Source: Candidatus Aenigmatarchaeota archaeon
GTDB taxonomy: Archaea > Aenigmatarchaeota > Aenigmatarchaeia > CG10238-14
Length of the DNA: 14,413 bases
Direction: 5' to 3'
NCBI GenBank assembly: GCA_017610225.1
Contig: JAFCCM010000045.1
Coordinates: 1 to 14,413 of the forward strand
The position numbers and the translations under genes were made by a program. Shown one piece after another: positions 1 to 5,712 of this stretch. Numbering within the stretch: the first letter of the stretch is position 1; the number at the start of each line of letters is the position of its first letter. The notes under the pieces are model-generated. The model saw nothing but the letters and a program-made list of their open reading frames with translations, had not been told where the DNA came from and made no database searches.

Positions 1-527
1 TCAAATTTATAAATAGGATAAATCTTACTTCCTTCATTAATGATTGATCTTTTTATGGAATCATCTAAAACTCTTTGAATGAAATCATCTAGATTCATTT
101 TAGGAATTTCTTCTTCTAATATTTCTCTAACAAATCTTCTCAATGAAAGTTCTATTTCCTTTTTAGCTTTTCTACTTGTTAACGTAAGAGTTTTCACTCT
201 TAATTTTTTACCATCTTTAGTCGTAACATCAATAATATTATCTATTCTCAAAACACCGTGCCTAATCATTCTAGAAATATAATCCCTTAAACACTCAAAA
301 CCCCAAAATTCTGTGAATGCTTTATTTTCCTTGACATCATTAACCTTAAAATTAAATTTAAAGTAATATTTGCTAGTATCATTTATTAGATTCACTAACG
401 AGACAGAAACCACACGATTCTTGATTGTCTCAGGGTCTCCAACAGGTGTTTCCCCAATAACTTTTTCTCCAAATAATTTAGGTGCTACTAATGTATACCA
501 TTCCTTTCCTCTAAGTTTCTTTGCCAT
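1..527 (-). CDS. rps3ae: 30S ribosomal protein eS1 (S3Ae), 3' end beyond the window
   Basis: Read on the minus strand from ATG at 525-527, the frame stays open for 175 codons to the left edge, so the C-terminus is missing. The translation begins MAKKLRGKEWYTLVAPKLFG and continues with IGETPVGDPETI, a core WGFECLRDYISRMIRHG and RRFVREILEEE, which are typical of archaeal/eukaryotic eS1. The protein is a component of the small ribosomal subunit near the mRNA exit. The gene starts four bases after the stop of the uS15 gene, with a Shine-Dalgarno-like AGTGAT just before the ATG, so the two genes are surely co-transcribed. The pairing of uS15 and eS1 genes is common in archaea. Confidence 0.97.
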   Translation of the reverse strand, partial: MAKKLRGKEWYTLVAPKLFGEKVIGETPVGDPETIKNRVVSVSLVNLINDTSKYYFKFNFKVNDVKENKAFTEFWGFECLRDYISRMIRHGVLRIDNIIDVTTKDGKKLRVKTLTLTSRKAKKEIELSLRRFVREILEEEIPKMNLDDFIQRVLDDSIKRSIINEGSKIYPIYKF

Positions 528-531
528 CTTA

Positions 532-993
532 TCACTTCTGTTGTATTAGCAGTTTAACCCTATCAGGATCATACTTCCAATCTTCTGGAAGAACTTTTCT
601 TTTAACATAATATTTTCCAAGCCTTCTTATTTTGGATTCTAATAACTCTAAACCACGTTTAGATGTATAATCTTTTCTGTCCCTAACAAGATGTTCTCTT
701 AGATTAACAGCTTGTTTAAAAAGATTGAATAAATCTTCAGGAAACTTTGGATAAACTTGATTTCTTCTCATAATCTCAGAAATACCTTTTCCAGTTACTC
801 TTTTTGTGAGTGGGATGCCGAATTGATCACGAAGTGTCATCCCTATTTCTGAGGAAGATTTACCTTCTTTTGCATATTTAACTATCAATTTTTCAATTTC
901 TTGTTTTTTGTAGCTAACCCATCTAGGGGATCCTTTACCCATTGGTCTTTTTGAACCAGATTTTCCTCTTCTTCTTGCATGAATTCTTGCCAT
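532..993 (-). CDS. rps15: 30S ribosomal protein uS15 (archaeal S15/S13e form)
   Basis: The product has 153 residues, the usual length for the archaeal/eukaryotic form, which carries an N-terminal extension ahead of the S15 core. The N-terminus (MARIHARRRGKSGSKRP, then GSPRWV) and the helical extension with SEIG and FGIPLTKRVTGK are typical. The four-helix S15 core follows, from about residue 80, with NLREHLVRDRKDYTSKRGL and KYYVKRKVLP. S15 binds the central domain of 16S rRNA early in 30S assembly. Its ATG follows directly on the TAA stop of an upstream small membrane-protein gene, and eS1 follows four bases downstream, so this is the middle gene of a three-gene operon. I see no recJ-like gene between uS15 and eS1. 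Confidence 0.97.
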   Translation of the reverse strand: MARIHARRRGKSGSKRPMGKGSPRWVSYKKQEIEKLIVKYAKEGKSSSEIGMTLRDQFGIPLTKRVTGKGISEIMRRNQVYPKFPEDLFNLFKQAVNLREHLVRDRKDYTSKRGLELLESKIRRLGKYYVKRKVLPEDWKYDPDRVKLLIQQK

Positions 994-1245
994 TTATTCA
1001 CTTCTCCATTCTTTTATTAACCATGTAATTATTAACGCCAAAGTCGATATGAATGCTAAAAGGCTTCCTAACATAGTTAATATAGCAGAAATCCCTTTCG
1101 TATTTAAAATACTTAAACCTATGCCCAAAGACAAAATAGCCGCTCCAACAAATATTGAAACTATACAAAACCCTTCTGTTTTTTCGAGTTTATCTTTGCT
1201 CTTTAGATTGAATATTTTAATGATCTTTTTCTTCAAACACAACAC
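994..1245 (-). CDS. small two-helix membrane protein, function unknown
   Basis: This is a predicted product of up to 83 residues with a basic N-terminus (KKKIIKIFNLKSKDK), then two hydrophobic segments at about residues 26-46 and 53-76 and a short charged tail (KEWRSE). That suggests a hairpin inner-membrane protein. I do not recognise a family. The longest frame starts at GTG (1243-1245), but an AAGGAAG Shine-Dalgarno-like run lies directly against it at 1246-1252. The TTG codons at 1240-1242 or 1234-1236 may therefore be the real start. The TAA stop abuts the uS15 ATG, so translation of the two is probably coupled. Coding support is the tight junction and the coherent membrane topology. Confidence 0.6.
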   Translation of the reverse strand: MLCLKKKIIKIFNLKSKDKLEKTEGFCIVSIFVGAAILSLGIGLSILNTKGISAILTMLGSLLAFISTLALIITWLIKEWRSE

Positions 1246-1270
1246 CTTCCTTAAAAACTTTTTTTACATG

Positions 1271-1278
1271 TTTATATT
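1271..1278 (-). promoter_or_regulatory. A-box promoter for the membrane protein-uS15-eS1 operon
   Basis: On the minus strand this reads AATATAAA, a TATA/A-box-like sequence centred about 29 bases before the GTG at 1245. No other gene start lies between it and the operon. Transcription would begin near 1248, close to the first possible start codon. Confidence 0.4.
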
Positions 1279-1338
1279 CTTTTCTCTAAATTTTAACATT
1301 AATCTTTAAGTGTATACAAAACAAAAAGTCGTGAATAT

Positions 1339-1527
1339 GTGAATTCTTTGATATGTCTATTAGAAAAATGTAAAACCTGCCGTGAATACGGGTCATGTCC
1401 CCTTCTTTCTTCAATAGTTCAAAGAAGTTATGGAAATAGAATATTAGATGCGATTCTAAAAAAACTTCAGGAAATTAGTGAAAAACTGGAAAAAATATCT
1501 GACAACAACAAAAATCAAGATATTTAA
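1339..1527 (+). CDS. small protein with a four-Cys N-terminus and coiled-coil tail
   Basis: This is a 62-residue frame starting at GTG (1339-1341). Its N-terminal third holds C6, C11, C14 and C20 (spacing C-x4-C-x2-C-x5-C), which could bind a metal ion. The second half is a charged amphipathic helix (ILKKLQEISEKLEKI), likely a coiled coil for oligomerisation. I know no family for it. A TTTAAGTGTATAC stretch at about 1302-1314 could be its promoter. Its stop overlaps the A-box of the downstream glycosyltransferase. The clustered cysteines and regular heptads argue for a real gene, but the non-ATG start and small size keep confidence moderate. Confidence 0.5.
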   Translation: MNSLICLLEKCKTCREYGSCPLLSSIVQRSYGNRILDAILKKLQEISEKLEKISDNNKNQDI

Positions 1528-1529
1528 AA
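1523..1529 (+). promoter_or_regulatory. A-box promoter of the glycosyltransferase gene
   Basis: TTTAAAA is centred 27 bases before the ATG at 1553, the spacing expected for an archaeal leaderless transcript. This is the main reason to place the glycosyltransferase start at 1553 rather than at the upstream in-frame ATG at 1478. Confidence 0.5.
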
Positions 1530-1552
1530 TTCTTAAACAATCAATTATTCTT

Positions 1553-2299
1553 ATGACAACAGATATAGGAGTAATTATTCCAGCATATAATGAAGAAAAA
1601 AATATAGGAGAAACAATCAGAAGATTAAAAAAATCATTAGAAGCAAAAATAATAGTGGTGAATGACTGCTCAAGAGATAAAACTAAACAGGTAGCAAAAT
1701 CATTTGGGGTAAAAGTTATCAATCACAAAGTAAATAAAGGTAAAGGGGAAGCATTAGTAACTGGGTTCAAAGAAATTCTCAAAAAATATCCGGATATTCA
1801 ATATGTTATTCTTATTGACGCAGATTCTCAATATGACCCAGAAGACGCTACTAAATTGGTTAAAGTTTTAAGAGAAGGTAGTGATTATGTTACTGGTTTC
1901 AGAGATTGGAAAAGAGATGTACCGATTAGACATAGAATTGGAAACTTTGTCTGGAGAAAAACATTTAATTTTTTGTTTAAGGTAAATCTACTCGACAGTA
2001 ATTGTGGTTATATTGGGTTGAATAGAAAAGCAATGAAAATAATCTCTAAAGGTAGTTATGGTGGTTATATTATTGATAACGTGATGCTTTCAAAAGCTAT
2101 AGAAAATAATTTAAAAATAAAACAAGTTCTAGTAAAAGTACATTATCCGGAAAAGAGAGATATTAAAACTGGTATTAGATTTTTCTTGGGTAATTTTATT
2201 TTTATTGTTGAAGAAGGATTCAAGTACAGATTTGGGATAGATTTAAAAATATATGAAAGATTAGTGAGGACAAGATTTATTTTTTCAAAAGGAGGATAA
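1553..2299 (+). CDS. GT-A family 2 glycosyltransferase (dolichol-phosphate sugar synthase-like)
   Basis: The predicted product has 248 residues. It opens with the classic family-2 start (GVIIPAYNEEKNIGETI, residues 6-22), followed by IIVVNDCSRDKT (N37, D38) for nucleotide-sugar binding and NKGKGEAL near residue 61. ILIDADSQYDPED (residues 87-98) supplies the metal-binding DAD. This order matches dolichyl-phosphate mannose/glucose synthase-like enzymes, which move a sugar from an NDP-sugar to a lipid carrier or another acceptor at the cytoplasmic membrane face. No clear transmembrane helix follows the catalytic domain, so it is the short soluble or peripheral type. I chose the ATG at 1553 because the 25 upstream residues lack family similarity and an A-box lies 27 bases before it. 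The true substrate cannot be told from sequence. Confidence 0.9.
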   Translation: MTTDIGVIIPAYNEEKNIGETIRRLKKSLEAKIIVVNDCSRDKTKQVAKSFGVKVINHKVNKGKGEALVTGFKEILKKYPDIQYVILIDADSQYDPEDATKLVKVLREGSDYVTGFRDWKRDVPIRHRIGNFVWRKTFNFLFKVNLLDSNCGYIGLNRKAMKIISKGSYGGYIIDNVMLSKAIENNLKIKQVLVKVHYPEKRDIKTGIRFFLGNFIFIVEEGFKYRFGIDLKIYERLVRTRFIFSKGG

Positions 2300-2362
2300 T
2301 TTAAGAATTTAATTGAATAATAAATAATAATCATGGGGCAGTAGCTCAGCCTGGGAGAGCAC

Positions 2363-2384
2363 ATATGTCAAAAACATAGCTTAA
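2363..2384 (+). other. tRNA-Phe intron 1 (22 nt, position 27/28)
   Basis: The bulge-helix-bulge fold can be read directly. D-stem strand GAGC (2357-2360) pairs with GCTT (2379-2382) as the four-base central helix. The three-base bulges are ACA (2361-2363) and AAA (2383-2385). The intron helix is TATGT/ACATA (2364-2368 with 2374-2378) around CAAAA. Cutting after the second base of each bulge removes exactly 22 nt and joins C27 to A28, completing the anticodon stem. No outer exon helix is apparent, so this is a relaxed motif. Confidence 0.85.
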
Positions 2385-2401
2385 ACGGCTGAAGACCGTG
2401 G

Positions 2402-2431
2402 AAATAGTGGGCGAGAATCCCTATTGCGGAA
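2402..2431 (+). other. tRNA-Phe intron 2 (30 nt, position 44/45)
   Basis: Anticodon-stem strand CCGT (2396-2399) pairs with GCGG (2426-2429, one G-U) as the central helix. The bulges are GGA (2400-2402) and AAT (2430-2432). The intron helix is AATAG/CTATT (2403-2407 with 2421-2425). Cutting after the second base of each bulge removes 30 nt and leaves a normal five-base variable loop GTGTC. As with intron 1, the outer exon helix is not formed. Confidence 0.85.
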
Positions 2432-2441
2432 TGTCCGGAGT

Positions 2442-3160
2442 TCAAATCTCCGCTGTCCCATTCTTCCATTTATTATACTTAGAAATATGTTTTGGGTTAT
2501 GAAATCCTATCAAAAATACAAATTTTTCAATGTTCTTTTTTCCATTAATTTGAATATAATTTGTAGTAAATGTAAACCCTCTTTTATCTACTCTTTTAAC
2601 ATCAAATTTATGATAAACTGAAAATTCATATCTCTTGAAAACATCTCCACAATTTCTTTAGCCAAAATTCTATCTTTTATAGAAGTTGTAATTCTTGGGT
2701 ATTTCTTTCCATTTACGTTTCTTAAAGTGAAAGAGAAATCTGTGTCTACAAAGCCACGAAGAAATGCAAACAATAATTCCTCTTTATCTTTTATCCATTC
2801 TGGAATAGTGAGATTATTTTTAGGACTAGAAAAACCCAAATTCAATAAGAAATTATACAAACCTTTTGATCTAAATCTAATGTAGATTGTTTGTTGATCT
2901 TTTCTCTTAATAAATTTAGAATTTACATTAAAAAGATTCTCGAAAAGTTTCTTTACAAATGTTAAATGATATTTTATATCATCTTTAGAATGTCCAGATA
3001 TACTCATCATATAATCCTTTCTTTTATCCGAAACTCCAGAATAACCATCGCCATATATAATTCCTAAAAATTCCGCTAATTCTTTACTTGTTTCTTGTGG
3101 TAATTTCAGACCCCTTTTTATATCAAAAATACTAAATTGTGGTTCAAATTCAAATCTCAT
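2442..3160 (-). pseudogene. LAGLIDADG homing endonuclease, frameshifted near its C-terminus
   Basis: The open frame from ATG at 3158-3160 gives 190 residues and stops at 2588. LAGLIDADG motif 1 is at about residues 30-40 (LAEFLGIIYGDGY, catalytic D38) and motif 2 at about 131-142 (FAFLRGFVDTDF, D141; the usual final Gly is Phe). After about residue 179 the frame loses sense. In the next frame the family-like tail resumes (NFSVYHKFDVKRV, then FTTNYIQINGKKNIEKFVF and IGFHNPKHISKYNKW) and ends at TGA 2442-2444, inside the antisense of tRNA-Phe. One extra base, for instance in the A4 run at 2621-2624, would restore a protein of about 239 residues, normal for a two-motif enzyme. It appears free-standing, with an A-box (AATATTTAAAAA, 3175-3186) about 22 bases before the start. 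A sequencing error in the A-run is the main alternative. Confidence 0.83.
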
Positions 3161-3174
3161 TATGATACCTAGTT

Positions 3175-3186
3175 AATATTTAAAAA
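3175..3186 (-). promoter_or_regulatory. A-box of the homing-endonuclease gene
   Basis: On the minus strand this reads TTTTTAAATATT, centred about 22 bases before the ATG at 3160. It implies the endonuclease has its own leaderless promoter and is not merely an intron-internal reading frame. Confidence 0.4.
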
Positions 3187-3316
3187 TGAATGTTATCTAA
3201 CTTTGGGAAGGGTATAGTCGGAATGGAACAGTAAAAGAAGATATTAAATATCTTTAATAAATAAAAATTATTGGTAAGATATTTGGAAAATTTTATTTAA
3301 TCCAAAAACACAAATC

Positions 3317-3323
3317 TTAAATA
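3317..3323 (+). promoter_or_regulatory. A-box promoter of endA
   Basis: TTAAATA is centred 25 bases before the ATG at 3345 but only 16 before the in-frame GTG at 3336. This favours the ATG as the start of a leaderless endA message. Confidence 0.45.
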
Positions 3324-3344
3324 CTTTTACAACAAGTGAGAGAT

Positions 3345-3878
3345 ATGCTTCAAGGAGAATTAATCAAACAAAGAGTAATGATCTTCAAGAAATCAGAAGA
3401 TATGAATAGTTTAGCAGAATCTGGGTATGGAAAATTAATAGATGATAAACTAGAACTAGCATTAGTAGAAGCAATGTATCTTGTTAATAAAGAGAAAATA
3501 GAAGTAAAAAAGGATAAGAAAAAAATGAAGAAAAATGACCTTCTCAAGTACTGTGAAGAAACTGAACATAATTTTCATGCCAGGTTGGTTGTTTACACAG
3601 ATATGCGTGAAAGAGGATTTGTTGTTAAAACCGGATTCAAGTTTGGGTGTGACTTCAGGGTATATGATCGCGGAGTAAAAATTAAAAAAGGTCCTAAACA
3701 AGCACATGAGCATACAAAATGGGTAATTCATGCTATACCAGAGGAATTTACCTGTTCTTTTCCTGAACTTTCCCGCGCAGTAAGGCTTGCTCAAAATATT
3801 AGAACTGAGATGATTTGGGCTATTATTGATTCAGAAGGGGATGTTACTTATTATTCTATTAAGAGGATTACACCTTAA
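3345..3878 (+). CDS. endA: tRNA-splicing endonuclease EndA, aligned catalytic Lys replaced
   Basis: This enzyme cuts tRNA introns at bulge-helix-bulge motifs. The product has 177 residues from ATG 3345 (180 from GTG 3336), the size of the homotetrameric type such as the 179-residue Methanocaldococcus jannaschii enzyme. An N-terminal domain with LALVEAMYLVN is followed by the catalytic domain (VVYTDMRERGFVVKTGFKFG, DFRVYDRG, then WAIIDSEGDVTYYSI at the end). Counting from the GTG, the catalytic Tyr is Y110 and the catalytic His is H126. The third member of the triad, Lys in the family consensus VRK(K/E), aligns with Thr157 here (IRTEM). That alignment is from memory. The gene is convergent with the ATP-cone gene, with one base between the stops. 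The doubly interrupted tRNA-Phe lies about 900 bases upstream and is an expected substrate. Confidence 0.93.
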   Translation: MLQGELIKQRVMIFKKSEDMNSLAESGYGKLIDDKLELALVEAMYLVNKEKIEVKKDKKKMKKNDLLKYCEETEHNFHARLVVYTDMRERGFVVKTGFKFGCDFRVYDRGVKIKKGPKQAHEHTKWVIHAIPEEFTCSFPELSRAVRLAQNIRTEMIWAIIDSEGDVTYYSIKRITP

Positions 3879-3879
3879 T

Positions 3880-4476
3880 CTACTGTTCCCTACTTCCAAT
3901 CACATCAACCATTGCTGCTACAGGTAGACCAACAGAAATTGCAATTATAACATCAGTAACCTCAGCATTAAGTGTTATTCCAACTATCATCGCCAACAAT
4001 GAAACAAGAGTAAACCCAAAAATAACATGCTTCCACATCTGTCTACCTTCTACAAAATATAGAATTGTCATACAAGTTAGGGAACTAATGGTTAAAACAG
4101 ATACTCCCTGAAAGAAAGATATTTTAATTAATTCCTGGGAATAAACCTGAATTATCACAAAAAGTGAGGTTAACATCTGTGCTATATCTTTTCGATTAAA
4201 CACTCGCTTTATTGGTTTTATTTTATTTTTTGCATAGAACAGAAATGATATCAAAACGTCTTTGTGTTTATCTTTTGTATGATCTATAACTTGCTTCTCT
4301 ATTTCAAATGAATGAACTATACTTCTTGGTTGTTTTCTCGCCCATTCTCTTATTTCTTTTCCTATTTCTTCTGCTTCATCTGATTTGCAACCAGCCTTTA
4401 GAAGTGATTCTTTAATCTTGCTAATATCAAAATCTTCAACATATCCTTTCTTTTTTTTAACCAGAATTTTAGTCAA
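3880..4476 (-). CDS. ATP-cone domain fused to a four-helix membrane domain
   Basis: The product has 198 residues. Residues about 1-82 look like an ATP-cone, the nucleotide-sensing module of ribonucleotide reductases and NrdR: basic start, then VEDFDISKIKESLLKAG, EEIGKEIREWA and HSFEIEKQVIDH. From about residue 98 come four hydrophobic segments (roughly 98-114, 121-141, 149-168 and 174-192), ending in ISVGLPVAAMVDVIGSREQ. The membrane half resembles DUF2391-type integral membrane proteins, but this is a weak call. An adenine-nucleotide-responsive membrane protein is an inference. The start is TTG (4474-4476) with a GGTG about six bases upstream. It lies 24 bases downstream of pelota on the same strand and is probably co-transcribed. 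Confidence 0.78.
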   Translation of the reverse strand: MTKILVKKKKGYVEDFDISKIKESLLKAGCKSDEAEEIGKEIREWARKQPRSIVHSFEIEKQVIDHTKDKHKDVLISFLFYAKNKIKPIKRVFNRKDIAQMLTSLFVIIQVYSQELIKISFFQGVSVLTISSLTCMTILYFVEGRQMWKHVIFGFTLVSLLAMIVGITLNAEVTDVIIAISVGLPVAAMVDVIGSREQ

Positions 4477-4500
4477 ACTTACACCAAGTAATTATTTCGT

Positions 4501-5535
4501 TTAGTACAATTTAAATCTCAGCATTGCTCCAAGTCCACCCATCCTATGGAACTGCTCACCTGAATCATGTGTAGTTGATATAACTTCAATCTTTCCTCCT
4601 TTTTCCTCAATGGAATTTAATATTCCTTCCACTTCAGATTCTTTGATCTTTTTGTCTGAAACTAAAATTGTCTCTATTGCACCCATGTCATCTGCCTTTT
4701 TGACCTCAACTATACCATAAGTTGCAAGACCATCCTCTTTTTTTAAGTGAGAGAAAAATTCCTCGATGAGTCTTGTTTCCTTTAGTATTTCACTTTCCTG
4801 GATTATTTTTTCCAAATTCCCTCTTTTTAAAAGTTCAGATATTCCTGATCTTGTTGCCGAGGATGTAGAATCAAAAATAGTTTTTTCGTTGATTTTTGAG
4901 TGATTTTTTTTAATCATCTCTTTAACATGCTCTTTTGCAAACCCTGGACCAGCAAGAATTATTTTTTTACAGTCTTGAGATAGATCTTCCATTTCTTTAG
5001 CAACAGATTTGTAAAATTCTGGTGTTTTTTTCTCTTCATATTGGACAGAATGTCTGTTTCTTAAATCAGAAACTATTTTTAAACCAGATCCACCTAAAAC
5101 ACCGAAAGTCGCTTCGTTATTATCTACAACAACTAGAAGTATTTTTGGGACTTTTTTTTGTGTTTTTTTTATTTTGTCAATTTCATATTTTTTCCATTTA
5201 TCTTTAATTATTGTCAACAATCCCCCAACACCTATCTCTATTGTGTGATATGACCCTAGTTGAACATCATCTGGACCTTCAAGAATTTTTCCCATTAATC
5301 TGAGTTTGTAAATACTTTCGTTGAATTCAATCTTCTCTAGATCTAGTTTTAGAAACATAGGCCTTTTTCCTATCTTTATCTTCTGACCATTTCTTTCGAT
5401 GAATTGACTCCTCATTGTTCTTGATTTGACTCTGTCTCCAACAGTGATAATATTCTTCAGATACCATAAATCCTCTTCAACTTCAACTTTTACAAAAATC
5501 ATTCCATGCTTGAGATCGGATTTGAGTATTTTCAT
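4501..5535 (-). CDS. pelA: Pelota/Dom34 mRNA surveillance and ribosome-rescue factor
   Basis: The product has 344 residues, normal for archaeal pelota. The N-terminal Sm-like domain (about 1-125) contains EDLWYLKNIITVGDRV and LEGPDDVQLGSYHTIEI. The central eRF1-like domain (about 130-255) has VVVDNNEATFGVL and GPGF (196-199) and, as expected for pelota, no GGQ hydrolysis motif. The C-terminal domain ends in THDSGEQFHRMGGLGAMLRF. The protein enters the A site of ribosomes stalled on broken or stopless mRNA and, with an aEF1A-type GTPase and ABCE1, splits them. An A-box lies 25 bases before the ATG, so the message is probably leaderless. The ATP-cone membrane gene follows in the same direction. 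Confidence 0.97.
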   Translation of the reverse strand: MKILKSDLKHGMIFVKVEVEEDLWYLKNIITVGDRVKSRTMRSQFIERNGQKIKIGKRPMFLKLDLEKIEFNESIYKLRLMGKILEGPDDVQLGSYHTIEIGVGGLLTIIKDKWKKYEIDKIKKTQKKVPKILLVVVDNNEATFGVLGGSGLKIVSDLRNRHSVQYEEKKTPEFYKSVAKEMEDLSQDCKKIILAGPGFAKEHVKEMIKKNHSKINEKTIFDSTSSATRSGISELLKRGNLEKIIQESEILKETRLIEEFFSHLKKEDGLATYGIVEVKKADDMGAIETILVSDKKIKESEVEGILNSIEEKGGKIEVISTTHDSGEQFHRMGGLGAMLRFKLY

Positions 5536-5555
5536 AATAACTAGTAGAATAATTG

Positions 5556-5563
5556 ATTTAAAA
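5556..5563 (-). promoter_or_regulatory. A-box promoter of pelota, possibly used in both directions
   Basis: On the minus strand this reads TTTTAAAT, centred 25 bases before the pelota ATG. The plus-strand reading, ATTTAAAA, is equally A-box-like and could drive the small ORF that diverges from pelota. Confidence 0.5.
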
Positions 5564-5574
5564 GGAATTTAACA

Positions 5575-5712
5575 ATGATATACATTCCTGATATGGGTTC
5601 TATTTTTATGTTTGTATTTGGTTTCCTTGTGATTGGTATTGAATTGAATTATTTATCAGGTTTTGAGGGTAATGTTATTAGTTATTTTTTTTTGGTTACT
5701 ATCTTAACCTAA
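5575..5712 (+). CDS. candidate tiny membrane protein (39-45 residues)
   Basis: The short frame from ATG 5575 to TAA 5710-5712 encodes 45 residues with two hydrophobic stretches (MGSIFMFVFGFLVIGIEL and VISYFFLVTILT) separated by NYLSGFEGN, a plausible membrane hairpin. If the AT-rich box at 5556-5563 is its promoter, the in-frame ATG at 5593 (39 residues) is better placed than the first. It diverges from pelota, and its last nine bases overlap the end of the convergent receiver-domain gene. It fills an otherwise empty gap, but length and T-richness alone could explain a chance frame. Confidence 0.3.
   Translation: MIYIPDMGSIFMFVFGFLVIGIELNYLSGFEGNVISYFFLVTILT

Larger units (their letters stand above)
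2335..2460 (+). tRNA. tRNA-Phe(GAA) with two introns at non-canonical positions
   Basis: Exons are 2335-2362, 2385-2401 and 2432-2460, and joining them gives a perfect 74-nt tRNA. The acceptor stem is GGGGCAG/CTGTCCC with discriminator A. The D stem is GCTC/GAGC. The anticodon stem is CACGG/CCGTG around loop CTGAAGA (anticodon GAA at 2391-2393). The variable loop is GTGTC, and the T stem is CGGAG/CTCCG around TTCAAAT. No CCA is encoded. Intron 1 splits positions 27/28 and intron 2 splits 44/45; position 37/38, the usual site, is uninterrupted. An AT-rich stretch at 2303-2332 probably holds its promoter. The gene's 3' end overlaps, antisense, the tail of a broken homing-endonuclease gene. Confidence 0.93.

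Noticed and set aside
79..282. Plus-strand frame of 67 residues
   Set aside because: It lies wholly inside the antisense of the clearly recognisable eS1 gene and has no family-like sequence.
1478..1552. Longer start for the glycosyltransferase at ATG 1478
   Set aside because: The extra 25 residues overlap the small Cys-protein gene, lack family similarity and lie upstream of the A-box that fits ATG 1553.
3198..3232. Split-tRNA 5' half or tRNA fragment
   Set aside because: The TATAGTC...GGAATGG part recalls a D arm, but I could not form an acceptor strand with a matching D stem, and no 3' half was found.
3239..3253. AGATATT-A-AATATCT perfect inverted repeat as an operator
   Set aside because: It is wholly A/T-rich in an AT-rich spacer, single copy and not well placed relative to the endA A-box, so chance is likely.
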